From positions 1 to 56,480 of the forward strand of contig PSPT01000014.1 of the NCBI GenBank assembly GCA_004195635.1: DNA of 56,480 bases, in the 5' to 3' direction. This document shows positions 36,028-44,111 of this stretch, piece by piece. Position 1 is the stretch's first letter, and every line of letters starts with the position of its first letter. Both the position numbers and the translations under genes were made by a program. The stretch comes from Methanobacteriota archaeon. GTDB lineage: Archaea; Thermoplasmatota; Poseidoniia; Poseidoniales; Poseidoniaceae. Below the pieces are notes generated by a model, which was not told the DNA's origin, ran no database searches, and saw nothing but the letters and a program-made list of their open reading frames with translations.

Positions 36028-36774
36028 TCAAATTACACCTGCCTCATTTCGGAGGGCTTGAACGACAGAGGATACATTTCCTGCGCCCTCATAGGTCTTA
36101 CCTGGGGGCTTTTCAGCCGGAGGACTATAGCGAATAACATTGACCGTTGGAGTCGGTGCGTCAGCTGAAATTACTTCAACAACGGCTCGCTTTGCCATCA
36201 TGATTCCACGCACATTAGGGCGTCGAGGCTCCATTTCTCCTTTGTCTAAGGAAACTACGCAAGGGAAGTTTAGTCCAACTCTTGCTTGGCCTGATGATGA
36301 AGGGATCATGGCTTCTACGCCTGCCTCTTCAAAACTAACTGTTGATGCGTTGGATACACTTGCCCATCCAAGTCTTTCTGCCACACCTGGTCCAGTCGAG
36401 CCAGCGTTTGAGTCTGCTGCGGCCTTGCCACAATAGACGACTTCTGAACCCAAATCGCTAATAGCGCTTGCAAGTGCAGATTGAACTCCATTGGAATCTA
36501 GATTTTCCCATCCTTCGCTCCATAGGCGAACGAGGTTGTCAACCCCAAGTGCCTTTGCATCTTTGAGAACCTTGTCGCAGGCATCATTTCCAAGTGTTAG
36601 TGCGGTGACTGTGCCACCATTGGCCTCTTTGTGGCGTAGGGCAGTTTCAATAGCGTATTCATCAAATGGACTGGTTACAAATTTTACCGCAGCGAGATCT
36701 AAACTTCCTCCGCTTACAGTGATTTTTGCATTTGTATCGGGCACTCTTTTTACTAGAACTACGATGTTTGGCAT
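36028..36774 (-). CDS. etfB: Electron transfer flavoprotein beta subunit
   Basis: A 248-residue EtfB: IVVLVKRVPDT at the start, SPFDEYAIETALRHKE, and AAADSNAGSTGPGVAERLGW of the AMP-binding region. It forms the heterodimer with EtfA. ATG 36774 is chosen since AAGGAGTG lies at good distance; a GTG three codons upstream would sit on the ribosome site. Promoter-like TATATCC lies about 60 bases before the start on the minus strand. Confidence 0.94.
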   Translation of the reverse strand: MPNIVVLVKRVPDTNAKITVSGGSLDLAAVKFVTSPFDEYAIETALRHKEANGGTVTALTLGNDACDKVLKDAKALGVDNLVRLWSEGWENLDSNGVQSALASAISDLGSEVVYCGKAAADSNAGSTGPGVAERLGWASVSNASTVSFEEAGVEAMIPSSSGQARVGLNFPCVVSLDKGEMEPRRPNVRGIMMAKRAVVEVISADAPTPTVNVIRYSPPAEKPPGKTYEGAGNVSSVVQALRNEAGVI

Positions 36775-36946
36775 GTGACTCACTCCTTAACCCAAAGGGT
36801 CGGATAGTTGTGCGACCGGCATATCATTTATGGATATACCGCGAGACCATCATGCACAAACAAGTGCAATGATTTCTCCATTTGCTCAACAATACCAATA
36901 AGATTCGTTTATTGTATTGTCGGAACATCAATTGTAGTTCTGAATT

Positions 36947-39793
36947 TCAGTCCTTACGGCGGGCTAAAATCATCGCTGCACCAAGTAGTGCGGATACTGT
37001 TAGAACGCTGGTGAATCCAGGGATTCCGCCACCGGTTCCAACAGGTGTTGCACCCGGTTCTGCTGTTTCATTACTTACAAAATTAAATGTGAATGTTCCG
37101 GCACTTCCGAAAGTTGTGGAGTCCCATGCGTATTCAACTTCCATTGTTCCAGTAATACCTTCAGGGATAGTGAATTGAACCCATCCAAAGACAGTTCCAC
37201 TTCCAGTTTCAGAAGCACTTAGAGTACCATCGGCTGTTGCCCAAGATGCATTGACTACATCATTTTCAGCATCTGAACATTGAACGGCAATCATGTAACT
37301 ACCAGCTACAAAGGTCATATTGACATCGCCATCGGGGCCCATTGTGATTCCAGATTCAGACTCCCAAGAGGTATCGGTAGCAACGGTCCAAGAGTATGCA
37401 CAAGTTGGTTCTGTGTCAACAGGTTCTACTACTACTTCTTCCACTGATTCAAATACTATGGTCGCAGATCCTGGCCCATCAGCATTACATTCTCCAGTTG
37501 CAGAAGGATTTTCATTGAAATCGAAATAGTTTCCCATATCTCCAATTGTCCATTGAGTTGCTGGAGTAAAGACTACTGAAATTGGTGCAAAATCACTATT
37601 GGATACTATACTCCCAGTGGAACATTCTTCAGAGTCATCGCCATCATCAACATCATCAGGATTTGAAACGAACATTACAGTGTGAGTTCCAGTCCCATCA
37701 TCAGCGATTGAATCTGTTGTCATTATCATGGAAATTGAAATTGGTACGGATGGATCTGCTAGATTATCCCAGGTTCCACCATCATCGTCGGTCATTTCAA
37801 CCGATATTCCATCAATGGTCCAATTCCCATCGTCACCATCTGAATCTTCAACATATTCCGGGCAACCATTACCTGGTAAGGATTCATTAATTAGTTCTGG
37901 ATTCCAATATTCCCATTCTTCACAGGCTTCGGATGTTTCTTCACTTGTGTCATTTTCCGTCATCATCTCAATTAATATGGCAGCCTCAGATTCGTTAAGA
38001 ATTCCATCACCATCGCCAAAGTACAAGTCATACATTGCACGCATATCATCAGAATCTTCTTGACTAAATGCACACTCCATGGTCATCTCAAAGTATATGT
38101 CACCTGCAGCATCATAATGCAATGACATTTGGAGGCCTGATTCAGCACAATCCATGTCATCTTCTGCTTCAAGCACACCTTCATCATCGCCTTCTGGGCA
38201 GTTATATTCGTTATCATTGACCAAGTCCATTGAAATATTGGTGCCATCGTGGCAGTTAAACCAGTTGTCGGTAACTCCGTCACCGTCGAAATCCTGAGGC
38301 TCGTCACTACCATCAGAGCAGTCTTCTTCGCCATCATTGACCCAGTTAAATGGAATCTCTTCACCATCGCCACAGACGAAGGTTATTTCACCACCACTGC
38401 CATTTTCATCTTCGCCGTCTGGGCAGTCTTCATCGCCGTCATTGACCCATTCATTAGGAATTGTTGAGCCATCATAACAAGTGAAATAATCACCGCCGCC
38501 GCCATCTTCATCTTCGCCATCAGCGCAGTCTTCATAACCATCATTGACCCAATCAAATGGGATTTCTTCACCATCATTACAAGTGAAATAGTCACCGTCG
38601 CTAGGGGATTCATCTTCGCCATCTGGGCAGTCATTATTGCCATCATTGACTAAATCCATTGAAATATTGGTACCATCGTGGCAGTCAAACCAGTTATCGG
38701 TAACTCCGTCACCGTCGAAGTCTTGAGGTTCGTCGCTACCATCAGTGCAGTCTTCATAACCATCGTTAACCCACTCAAATGGAATCTCTTCACCATTGCC
38801 ACAGACGAAGGTGTGTTCATCGTCCCCCTCATCAAGCATATTGATTAAATACTCAAGTTCGTCAAGGTCCAGCAATCCATTTCCATCTTCATCGGATTCA
38901 TTGAAAGCATCTGTCAACATATCTTCATCTTCCTGCGACATGTTTTCTCCAGTTTCATCGTTTTCCTCTGCGTTGACGAAATCAATGAGTTCTTCGAGGC
39001 TGAGATTACCATCGCCGTCAGCATCTAGCATTGCCATAAGATCTTCTATGGACATGAAGTCGGGGGCTTCATCATCACCATCTAGGCAGTCATCATTGCC
39101 ATCATTGACTAAATCCATTGAAATATTGGTGCCATCCATGCAGTTAAACCAATTGTCGGTAACTCCGTCACCGTCGTAGTCCTGAGGCTCATCGCTACCA
39201 TCTGCGCAGTCTTCATAACCATCGTTGACCCAGTCAAATGGAATCTCTTCACCATCGCCACAGACAAAGGTGGGGTAATCTTCCTCGCTGTATTCAATAA
39301 GTGTGAAACTGACATCGCCAACAGTTGACCCATTGGTCAAATTTACAGTGGGTGGATTTTCATGGACATCTCCATATTGGCCACCGGCAGATCGGGGTTC
39401 ACCTGCATCATCCATGCAGCCTAATCCTGCAGTAACTACCCATTCTCCAGCAGGTGCATATTCTGTGTAATATGAACCAGCACCTGTGAGGTTGATTCCC
39501 CAAGAAGTGTAATTATACGGGTCATTTTCTCCCGATGCTACGAAATTACTCCAATCAGAAGGAGTAACTAGGGCAAGACCACCGCTGCAATTCCATGTGG
39601 AATTCCAAGCATCATCTTGCCAAGTTAATATTCCACCGAGTGTGGCTGTTCCATTGGCTACACCGCTACCGCCTTGGTCAAATTCTACAATGCCATTCGG
39701 TCGCAATTCATTTGTATTGTCTATTAGCGGCGAGGTTGCCATTACAATCATTGTAAAGGCGACAAGGGCCGCGGTTATTGTCCTAGTATTCAC
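36947..39793 (-). CDS. Large secreted LDLa-like/EF-hand surface protein with PGF-CTERM tail
   Basis: About 948 residues, very acidic. Signal peptide TRTITAALVAFTMIVMATS at the start. The middle holds at least seven cysteine repeats of the type C..GEEIPFDWVNDGYEDC.DGSDE, matching the calcium-binding end of LDL receptor class A modules (CxDGSDE). EF-hand or dockerin-like calcium loops are interspersed (DADGDGNLSLEEL, DEDGNGLLDLDEL, FGDGDGILNESE). The tail IPGFTSVLTVSALLGAAMI-LARRKD is a PGF-CTERM archaeosortase signal. GTG 39793 follows GGTGG; the frame is open to 39856. Likely a calcium-dependent cell-surface or adhesion protein. Confidence 0.85.
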   Translation of the reverse strand: MNTRTITAALVAFTMIVMATSPLIDNTNELRPNGIVEFDQGGSGVANGTATLGGILTWQDDAWNSTWNCSGGLALVTPSDWSNFVASGENDPYNYTSWGINLTGAGSYYTEYAPAGEWVVTAGLGCMDDAGEPRSAGGQYGDVHENPPTVNLTNGSTVGDVSFTLIEYSEEDYPTFVCGDGEEIPFDWVNDGYEDCADGSDEPQDYDGDGVTDNWFNCMDGTNISMDLVNDGNDDCLDGDDEAPDFMSIEDLMAMLDADGDGNLSLEELIDFVNAEENDETGENMSQEDEDMLTDAFNESDEDGNGLLDLDELEYLINMLDEGDDEHTFVCGNGEEIPFEWVNDGYEDCTDGSDEPQDFDGDGVTDNWFDCHDGTNISMDLVNDGNNDCPDGEDESPSDGDYFTCNDGEEIPFDWVNDGYEDCADGEDEDGGGGDYFTCYDGSTIPNEWVNDGDEDCPDGEDENGSGGEITFVCGDGEEIPFNWVNDGEEDCSDGSDEPQDFDGDGVTDNWFNCHDGTNISMDLVNDNEYNCPEGDDEGVLEAEDDMDCAESGLQMSLHYDAAGDIYFEMTMECAFSQEDSDDMRAMYDLYFGDGDGILNESEAAILIEMMTENDTSEETSEACEEWEYWNPELINESLPGNGCPEYVEDSDGDDGNWTIDGISVEMTDDDGGTWDNLADPSVPISISMIMTTDSIADDGTGTHTVMFVSNPDDVDDGDDSEECSTGSIVSNSDFAPISVVFTPATQWTIGDMGNYFDFNENPSATGECNADGPGSATIVFESVEEVVVEPVDTEPTCAYSWTVATDTSWESESGITMGPDGDVNMTFVAGSYMIAVQCSDAENDVVNASWATADGTLSASETGSGTVFGWVQFTIPEGITGTMEVEYAWDSTTFGSAGTFTFNFVSNETAEPGATPVGTGGGIPGFTSVLTVSALLGAAMILARRKD
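38201..38383 (-). repeat. LDLa-coding long repeat, copy C
   Basis: One of three copies of an approximately 180-base repeat inside the surface protein gene, coding a GTNISMDLVNDG unit and an adjacent EEIPF unit. Near-identical over long blocks such as GAAATATTGGT and GGTAACTCCGTCACCGTCG. Confidence 0.8.
38631..38812 (-). repeat. LDLa-coding long repeat, copy B
   Basis: Second copy of the approximately 180-base unit, highly similar to copies A and C, separated by EF-hand-coding or single-unit sequence. The similarity at DNA level suggests recent duplication or gene conversion. Confidence 0.8.
39091..39271 (-). repeat. LDLa-coding long repeat, copy A
   Basis: First copy in coding order of the approximately 180-base unit in the surface protein gene. 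It differs from B and C by scattered base changes, many at third codon positions. Confidence 0.8.
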
Positions 39794-39970
39794 TATTTCC
39801 ACCAAACCGACCTCATTAAGCCTAGTTCTAAAGAGTTCCGGCGACGGGAATCTCACTTTCGGGGCACTGAGTAGAAGTCGGTATATTTTCCAAACGTGTA
39901 TTCAATGTGATTCACTAAAATTTCCGTGCATATCCAACTCAAGATTGCATAGTAAATGTAAGGGAAATCT

Positions 39971-40162
39971 TCACTCAGGCAACCCTTCAACCCACTCTTT
40001 TGAATCAACTTTGTGCATTGTTCTTCTTCGTGAAGCGAGGTTATCTTCAGGAGACCATTTCAAAGGAGAAGCAACTTGCGCCCGCTCTCCACATTTAGCA
40101 CAGGTTGTACTCAAGCCGTATTCTCCACAGGCGGTACATTTCTGCAATTGTTGACGAGCCAT
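39971..40162 (-). CDS. nop10: Nop10, H/ACA ribonucleoprotein component
   Basis: A 63-residue zinc-ribbon protein: KCTACGEYGLSTTCAKCGE with four cysteines, then the PLKWSPEDNLASRRR helix typical of Nop10, and a slightly extended tail. It binds Cbf5 in the RNA-guided pseudouridylation complex. It is usually clustered with L44e, S27e and aIF2-alpha in archaea; here it sits instead downstream of L37e on the other strand. Confidence 0.9.
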   Translation of the reverse strand: MARQQLQKCTACGEYGLSTTCAKCGERAQVASPLKWSPEDNLASRRRTMHKVDSKEWVEGLPE

Positions 40163-40322
40163 ATCTCTCCCTCAAATTCATCCACAGGTTCATCGGTCAA
40201 GAGGTTAACCCATGCAGAAATACTTTTTCGCAGTGAAAAACAAGAATTACCCTCTCCATTAATACAAAAAAAACAGGCGGATAAGCGAAGGGATGAGCAA
40301 AAAGGTTTGCTTATTCTAGGCA

Positions 40323-40502
40323 TCAAGCCTTGGGGCGGTGGCTACGCTTATTCCAACTATAGGAGCGCAAGCGTGCGGTTTCTCCATAGCCACAAGAAGC
40401 ACAAACCTTCTTTTGCTTGTGGTAAGAATGCTTACCGCAACGGCGGCATCGAATGTGCGTTGACTTCTGGCGTTTACCGCGTGATGGTGTACCCTTACTC
40501 AT
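40323..40502 (-). CDS. rpl37e: Ribosomal protein L37e
   Basis: A 59-residue protein: [34 protein letters not shown] and RSYSWNKR. All four zinc cysteines are present, unlike L44e in this window. ATG 40502 has AGGAGG at ideal distance, so the longer frame upstream is not used. Confidence 0.95.
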   Translation of the reverse strand: MSKGTPSRGKRQKSTHIRCRRCGKHSYHKQKKVCASCGYGETARLRSYSWNKRSHRPKA

Positions 40503-40608
40503 GTTACAACCTCCTAAAGACAGTCCGCCGACCGACCTCCCGTATATGAAACCGCCGTTCAGCCTTGCATCGGCTAACACTTAGGCAAGATCCAATAATG
40601 ATATAATA

Positions 40609-41364
40609 TCAGGCATATAGTGAAGTTGAATTATCTTCCAGCAACTCACGACCGAGAGATGAATCTGGATGTTCAGCCATTAGTTTCTCTATTCTTTCAG
40701 CAATGGCTTCAGTGGTGGAAATTGGGATGGGTAACTCAACGTTAAGCCAGTCTTGAAGGGCGAGGCGCATTCTTTCTGCCGAATGAATATCAACACTATT
40801 TCCGATACTTGTTGAAATGATGCAGCCACTTGAAACTCCATATACGGGACCGAGAGATGAAAGTAAACCGGCGAGTCCGATGACTCCGCCTTCGGGCCGG
40901 TCTGTTGAAATTGTTGCACCACCACTTGACAACATTTCCTCGGCAGCATCATCGGCACATATTGCAAATACTTCTTCGACTCCAGGTTCACTTGCTAGTC
41001 CTGCGAGAACAAATACATGCTCGCAGCCTGATTTTGCTGCTTGCAACAACAATTCACTCGCAACTTCGTATTGACCTCTTGGTGAAAGTGGTTGAACTTC
41101 ACCGGATAGAAGGAGGATAGTTTTTTCATTTAATTTAAGAAGATGCAGTGCAAGGTGAGGGGGAGTCAAACGAGAGTCGGTGAGTAATGCTTGAGGTGGC
41201 ATATCAGGGTGGAGTACGCGAGCAACCAATTTTGCATCCGGCGACTTTGCCAAACCATCGACGACTAATTTCCCGACATTACCAACTCCAGGTAGGGCGG
41301 CAAGGAATAAATCGTGAGCAGGCAACTCCTTTTTGCCGGCAAGCCAGTCGATTTTTGTTGTCAT
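40609..41364 (-). CDS. PAC2-family proteasome assembly chaperone-like protein
   Basis: A 251-residue protein of the archaeal PAC2/PbaB type: LFLAALPGVGNVGKLVVDGL near the start, LLSGEVQPLSPRGQYEVASELL and VFVLAGLAS in the middle, and VIGLAGLLSSLGPVYGVSSGCIIS later. Related proteins assist 20S proteasome alpha-ring assembly or bind its C-terminal docking pockets through a terminal motif; here the chain ends SLYA, which could be checked for this. ATG 41364 is favoured over a GTG six codons upstream. Confidence 0.78.
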   Translation of the reverse strand: MTTKIDWLAGKKELPAHDLFLAALPGVGNVGKLVVDGLAKSPDAKLVARVLHPDMPPQALLTDSRLTPPHLALHLLKLNEKTILLLSGEVQPLSPRGQYEVASELLLQAAKSGCEHVFVLAGLASEPGVEEVFAICADDAAEEMLSSGGATISTDRPEGGVIGLAGLLSSLGPVYGVSSGCIISTSIGNSVDIHSAERMRLALQDWLNVELPIPISTTEAIAERIEKLMAEHPDSSLGRELLEDNSTSLYA

Positions 41365-41458
41365 AAACCGTCTGCCTTTCACGACGGGGCATAAGTATTG
41401 GCTTGCTAATATTGCAATAATGGCGGTTTAAGGGGGGGTGGTGGAGTTTGCGAAATCA

Positions 41459-43324
41459 TTATTTTATGATTGCAATTTGAGAAAGTTGGTCAAGAGCGCC
41501 TTGTAATTTTGCTCCAAAAGCCGTGGCAATGGCATTGAGTATCACGATTTCATCGCCGCGATTAATCTCGGCGCTGATGAAAGGAATATCTTCATTCATC
41601 GCACTCAAATCAATATTTCCGTTTTCTGTCGCGATACTCGCACCCCAGCGCTTCCAAGTCCCAAAGTTATGTTCACCCTGACCTTTTGCAAGGGACATCA
41701 CTCGTCCACGAATATTGATGCGGGGTAAGGAAGAGGGCACAATATCTCCTTCCTTTGCTTCTTCAGCGATTTCAATACGGCTCAAATCATCGAGTTTCAA
41801 CTGTAATCCTCCCTTACGAGTTTTTGCAAAATAGGTATCAATTACCCTTACTTTTGAACCGACATGAAGTCCTTCTGGGATTTCCTTTGGCCCACCTTTG
41901 TATGACGAAACCCAAGTTGAAGTGCCGCCACCCCATATTCCGAGTGCCGGTGCAATTCCGCCGTGGCGCCATTCGCCACCTTTCCAAGTGCTAATAGTTC
42001 CGAAGACATTGACTCTACTATTTACTTGTGATAAGTCGTTGAATTGATGAGACGTTCCATTTACATCCTCCCACTCGGTTGATGATATTTCCATCATCTC
42101 TCCTGAACCTTCACAGATATTTGCCCAGAGGCATACCTTACACCTTTCACTTGGGTCTTTGACCTCAATTACATCACCACCTCCGGGGGAGTGCGAGGGT
42201 ACTGGTGCTGGATTAGGTGGGTAGTTGGTGATATCCCTTGAGCCACGAGTTGCCATGTGGTCGTGCCAGAATTGGTTTAACTCCTGTTGCATTTTTTGTA
42301 GGTCAGTTTGACTCGGCAGATTGTATTTTTTCCGACTTGCTGCTCCCATGTACCATGTTTCAAGGCCAGAAACCATCTCGTGGTCATGGCTCGCCCACCA
42401 TAACCAAGCATAAGTTTTCATTTGCACTGGGTAAGCTGCAGCCCATTCACTTGTTCCATTTGATGCTTTTAGATCAACGATACGAGGTGTGCCTTCCCAC
42501 CTGTAGACCAAGTCATACTCTCCTTGAAACCAGCCTTCTGGGAGCATGGCTTGTTGAGTAAATGAACCTGCTTCGGGGTCCACGAACCAAGGTCTAGCGA
42601 TTTCCCAACACTCGGCGAGTGTTGCCGACCCTTCGCTATTGGCGAAGGGGTGTGGTATTGTGTGATAATTTGGACGCCCATCGGGAGCAGATATTATTGG
42701 GCGAATTCCCTTTCTCCATGATTCAAGAGTGGGTCCGCCGTTTGCTTCCAAGCAGGCGAGTACTTCTTCTATGTGCATATCTAAAGCATTTTTTGCGTGG
42801 TTTGGGCCGAGGTTTCCTCTTGCTTGCATAAATTCATTCCAATTTCCAGAGCGATTTGCATCATTTTCCCAAGCGATTCGTGCTCCTTCAATTGCTCTTG
42901 GCCAGTGAACATCAACTCTTGCATGTGCCCATTTTCGTATTTCCTCAATATCTGATGGTGCATCGCCAAATAACATCAATTTGGGTCCGAGCCATTTCTC
43001 CTCCGATTCAGGTCGTTGGTCAATGTGAGTTTCTTGACGGTCCCGCCGCCCCCAGACGACTGTTTTTTGATGTGTTGGCGAATCTAAGACATGGCTGGCA
43101 GCATTTGCAGAAATTAGTTCTGGACTTTCGCGCAATACCCGACAAACAGTCTCCTCAACAGCATGGCCAAAAACCAATAATGGTAGGGCTAATCCACGCC
43201 AACCGTATTCCTTTTCGTAGAACCATGAGCGGGAACACAAGCCATAGTTCCAGCGGGAAGAATGGGACACTTTCATTCCCGGGCCACAGGGGTCTTCATC
43301 TGGGGAAAGGGTATTGGTCGGCAT
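41459..43324 (-). CDS. RecB/Cas4-like PD-(D/E)XK nuclease fused to two OB folds (paralog A)
   Basis: About 621 residues. Nuclease core: GEYDLVYRW (about 267) gives the first acidic residue, IVDLKAS (about 283) the D-x-K pair, and QMKTYAWLWW the following Gln-Tyr helix of RecB-family exonucleases. C30 (LCSRSWF) together with CKVCLWANIC (about 394-403, CxxCx5C) matches the iron-sulfur staple of Cas4/AddB proteins. After it come two OB-fold-like segments (about 415-505 and 510-621: INVFGTISTW, INIRGRVMSLAKGQG). No helicase motifs. ATG 43324 follows GGAGA. A second protein of the same layout lies just upstream. Confidence 0.8.
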   Translation of the reverse strand: MPTNTLSPDEDPCGPGMKVSHSSRWNYGLCSRSWFYEKEYGWRGLALPLLVFGHAVEETVCRVLRESPELISANAASHVLDSPTHQKTVVWGRRDRQETHIDQRPESEEKWLGPKLMLFGDAPSDIEEIRKWAHARVDVHWPRAIEGARIAWENDANRSGNWNEFMQARGNLGPNHAKNALDMHIEEVLACLEANGGPTLESWRKGIRPIISAPDGRPNYHTIPHPFANSEGSATLAECWEIARPWFVDPEAGSFTQQAMLPEGWFQGEYDLVYRWEGTPRIVDLKASNGTSEWAAAYPVQMKTYAWLWWASHDHEMVSGLETWYMGAASRKKYNLPSQTDLQKMQQELNQFWHDHMATRGSRDITNYPPNPAPVPSHSPGGGDVIEVKDPSERCKVCLWANICEGSGEMMEISSTEWEDVNGTSHQFNDLSQVNSRVNVFGTISTWKGGEWRHGGIAPALGIWGGGTSTWVSSYKGGPKEIPEGLHVGSKVRVIDTYFAKTRKGGLQLKLDDLSRIEIAEEAKEGDIVPSSLPRINIRGRVMSLAKGQGEHNFGTWKRWGASIATENGNIDLSAMNEDIPFISAEINRGDEIVILNAIATAFGAKLQGALDQLSQIAIIK

Positions 43325-43385
43325 ATACAATCTCCGGTTTCTCAACCATTATCAACCCTTCACTCGCAAAGAAAGGTAAGAGAGT

Positions 43386-43961
43386 TTATTCACTTTGAGC
43401 AAAATCTGACTCTATAGCACTTGGGTTTACGAATAGCATCAAGGTAAAGATGAAGAAGAAGCCTGAAAAAGCCATCATGGGAATACTCATAAAACCGAAA
43501 ACTTCGAGGTATTTCATTGTACATGGAGCATATTCTGAGCAAGAAGTTTTTTGTGAATCAGGGAATAATTGTATATTGATATGGTATAGTGAGATCAATG
43601 CTCCGGCTCCTGACAACATCAAAGCATATGGGCGAATAATGTACTCATTTTTCATCAATGCAACACCCAATATCAATCCAAGTGGATACATTGCAATGCG
43701 TTGATACCAGCAGTATTGGCACGGAATTAATAAAGCGATATCGGAGAGATATAGGCTTCCCAGCATACAAAATATTGCTACATAACAGGCCAACATCATC
43801 GCATTACGTGAATGCTCAGTTTGAAGGGTTTTCAACTTCGTAGCAATGTCTGCAGAGCGACTGCCGGCAATAAGGAAAATTAGAATTGCAACTGCCGTGA
43901 TAACTGAAGCAATCGACATCGTTGCGAAGATTGTGCTAACTGTTTCAAGGGTGATAGCCAT
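43386..43961 (-). CDS. dsbB: DsbB-like disulfide oxidoreductase, membrane
   Basis: A 191-residue protein with five membrane segments; the first is extra relative to classic DsbB. The quinone-linked CxxC is in PCQYCWYQRIAMYPLG, and the second cysteine pair is in CSEYAPCTMKYLEVFG followed by SIPMMAFSGF. This is the DsbB/BdbC pattern that re-oxidises a DsbA-like thioredoxin outside the cell. It fits the presence of Cys-rich secreted proteins nearby. It sits between the two nuclease paralogs, 61 bases before one and 150 after the other. Confidence 0.88.
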   Translation of the reverse strand: MAITLETVSTIFATMSIASVITAVAILIFLIAGSRSADIATKLKTLQTEHSRNAMMLACYVAIFCMLGSLYLSDIALLIPCQYCWYQRIAMYPLGLILGVALMKNEYIIRPYALMLSGAGALISLYHINIQLFPDSQKTSCSEYAPCTMKYLEVFGFMSIPMMAFSGFFFIFTLMLFVNPSAIESDFAQSE

Positions 43962-44111
43962 AGCACTTCCTCAACCTTGCTGTATAATCCCTCATAATAA
44001 AACATTGACCTTTGCAGTTTTGGTAAAACCCACTCTTTTGCATCATTTTAGCTTTTCATTTCAAGCGGGTTGGTGTGTGAAGACAATTTGAGGAGTGGAA
44101 GTTGGCTTTGT

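Noticed and set aside
38383-38646. Open frames on other strands and frames of the surface protein gene
   Set aside because: They are Met/Thr-rich or Ser-rich shadows of the Asp-rich repeat and lack ribosome sites.
38201-39271. CRISPR-like repeats
   Set aside because: The repeats are long, in frame, code for cysteine modules and have no spacer pattern.
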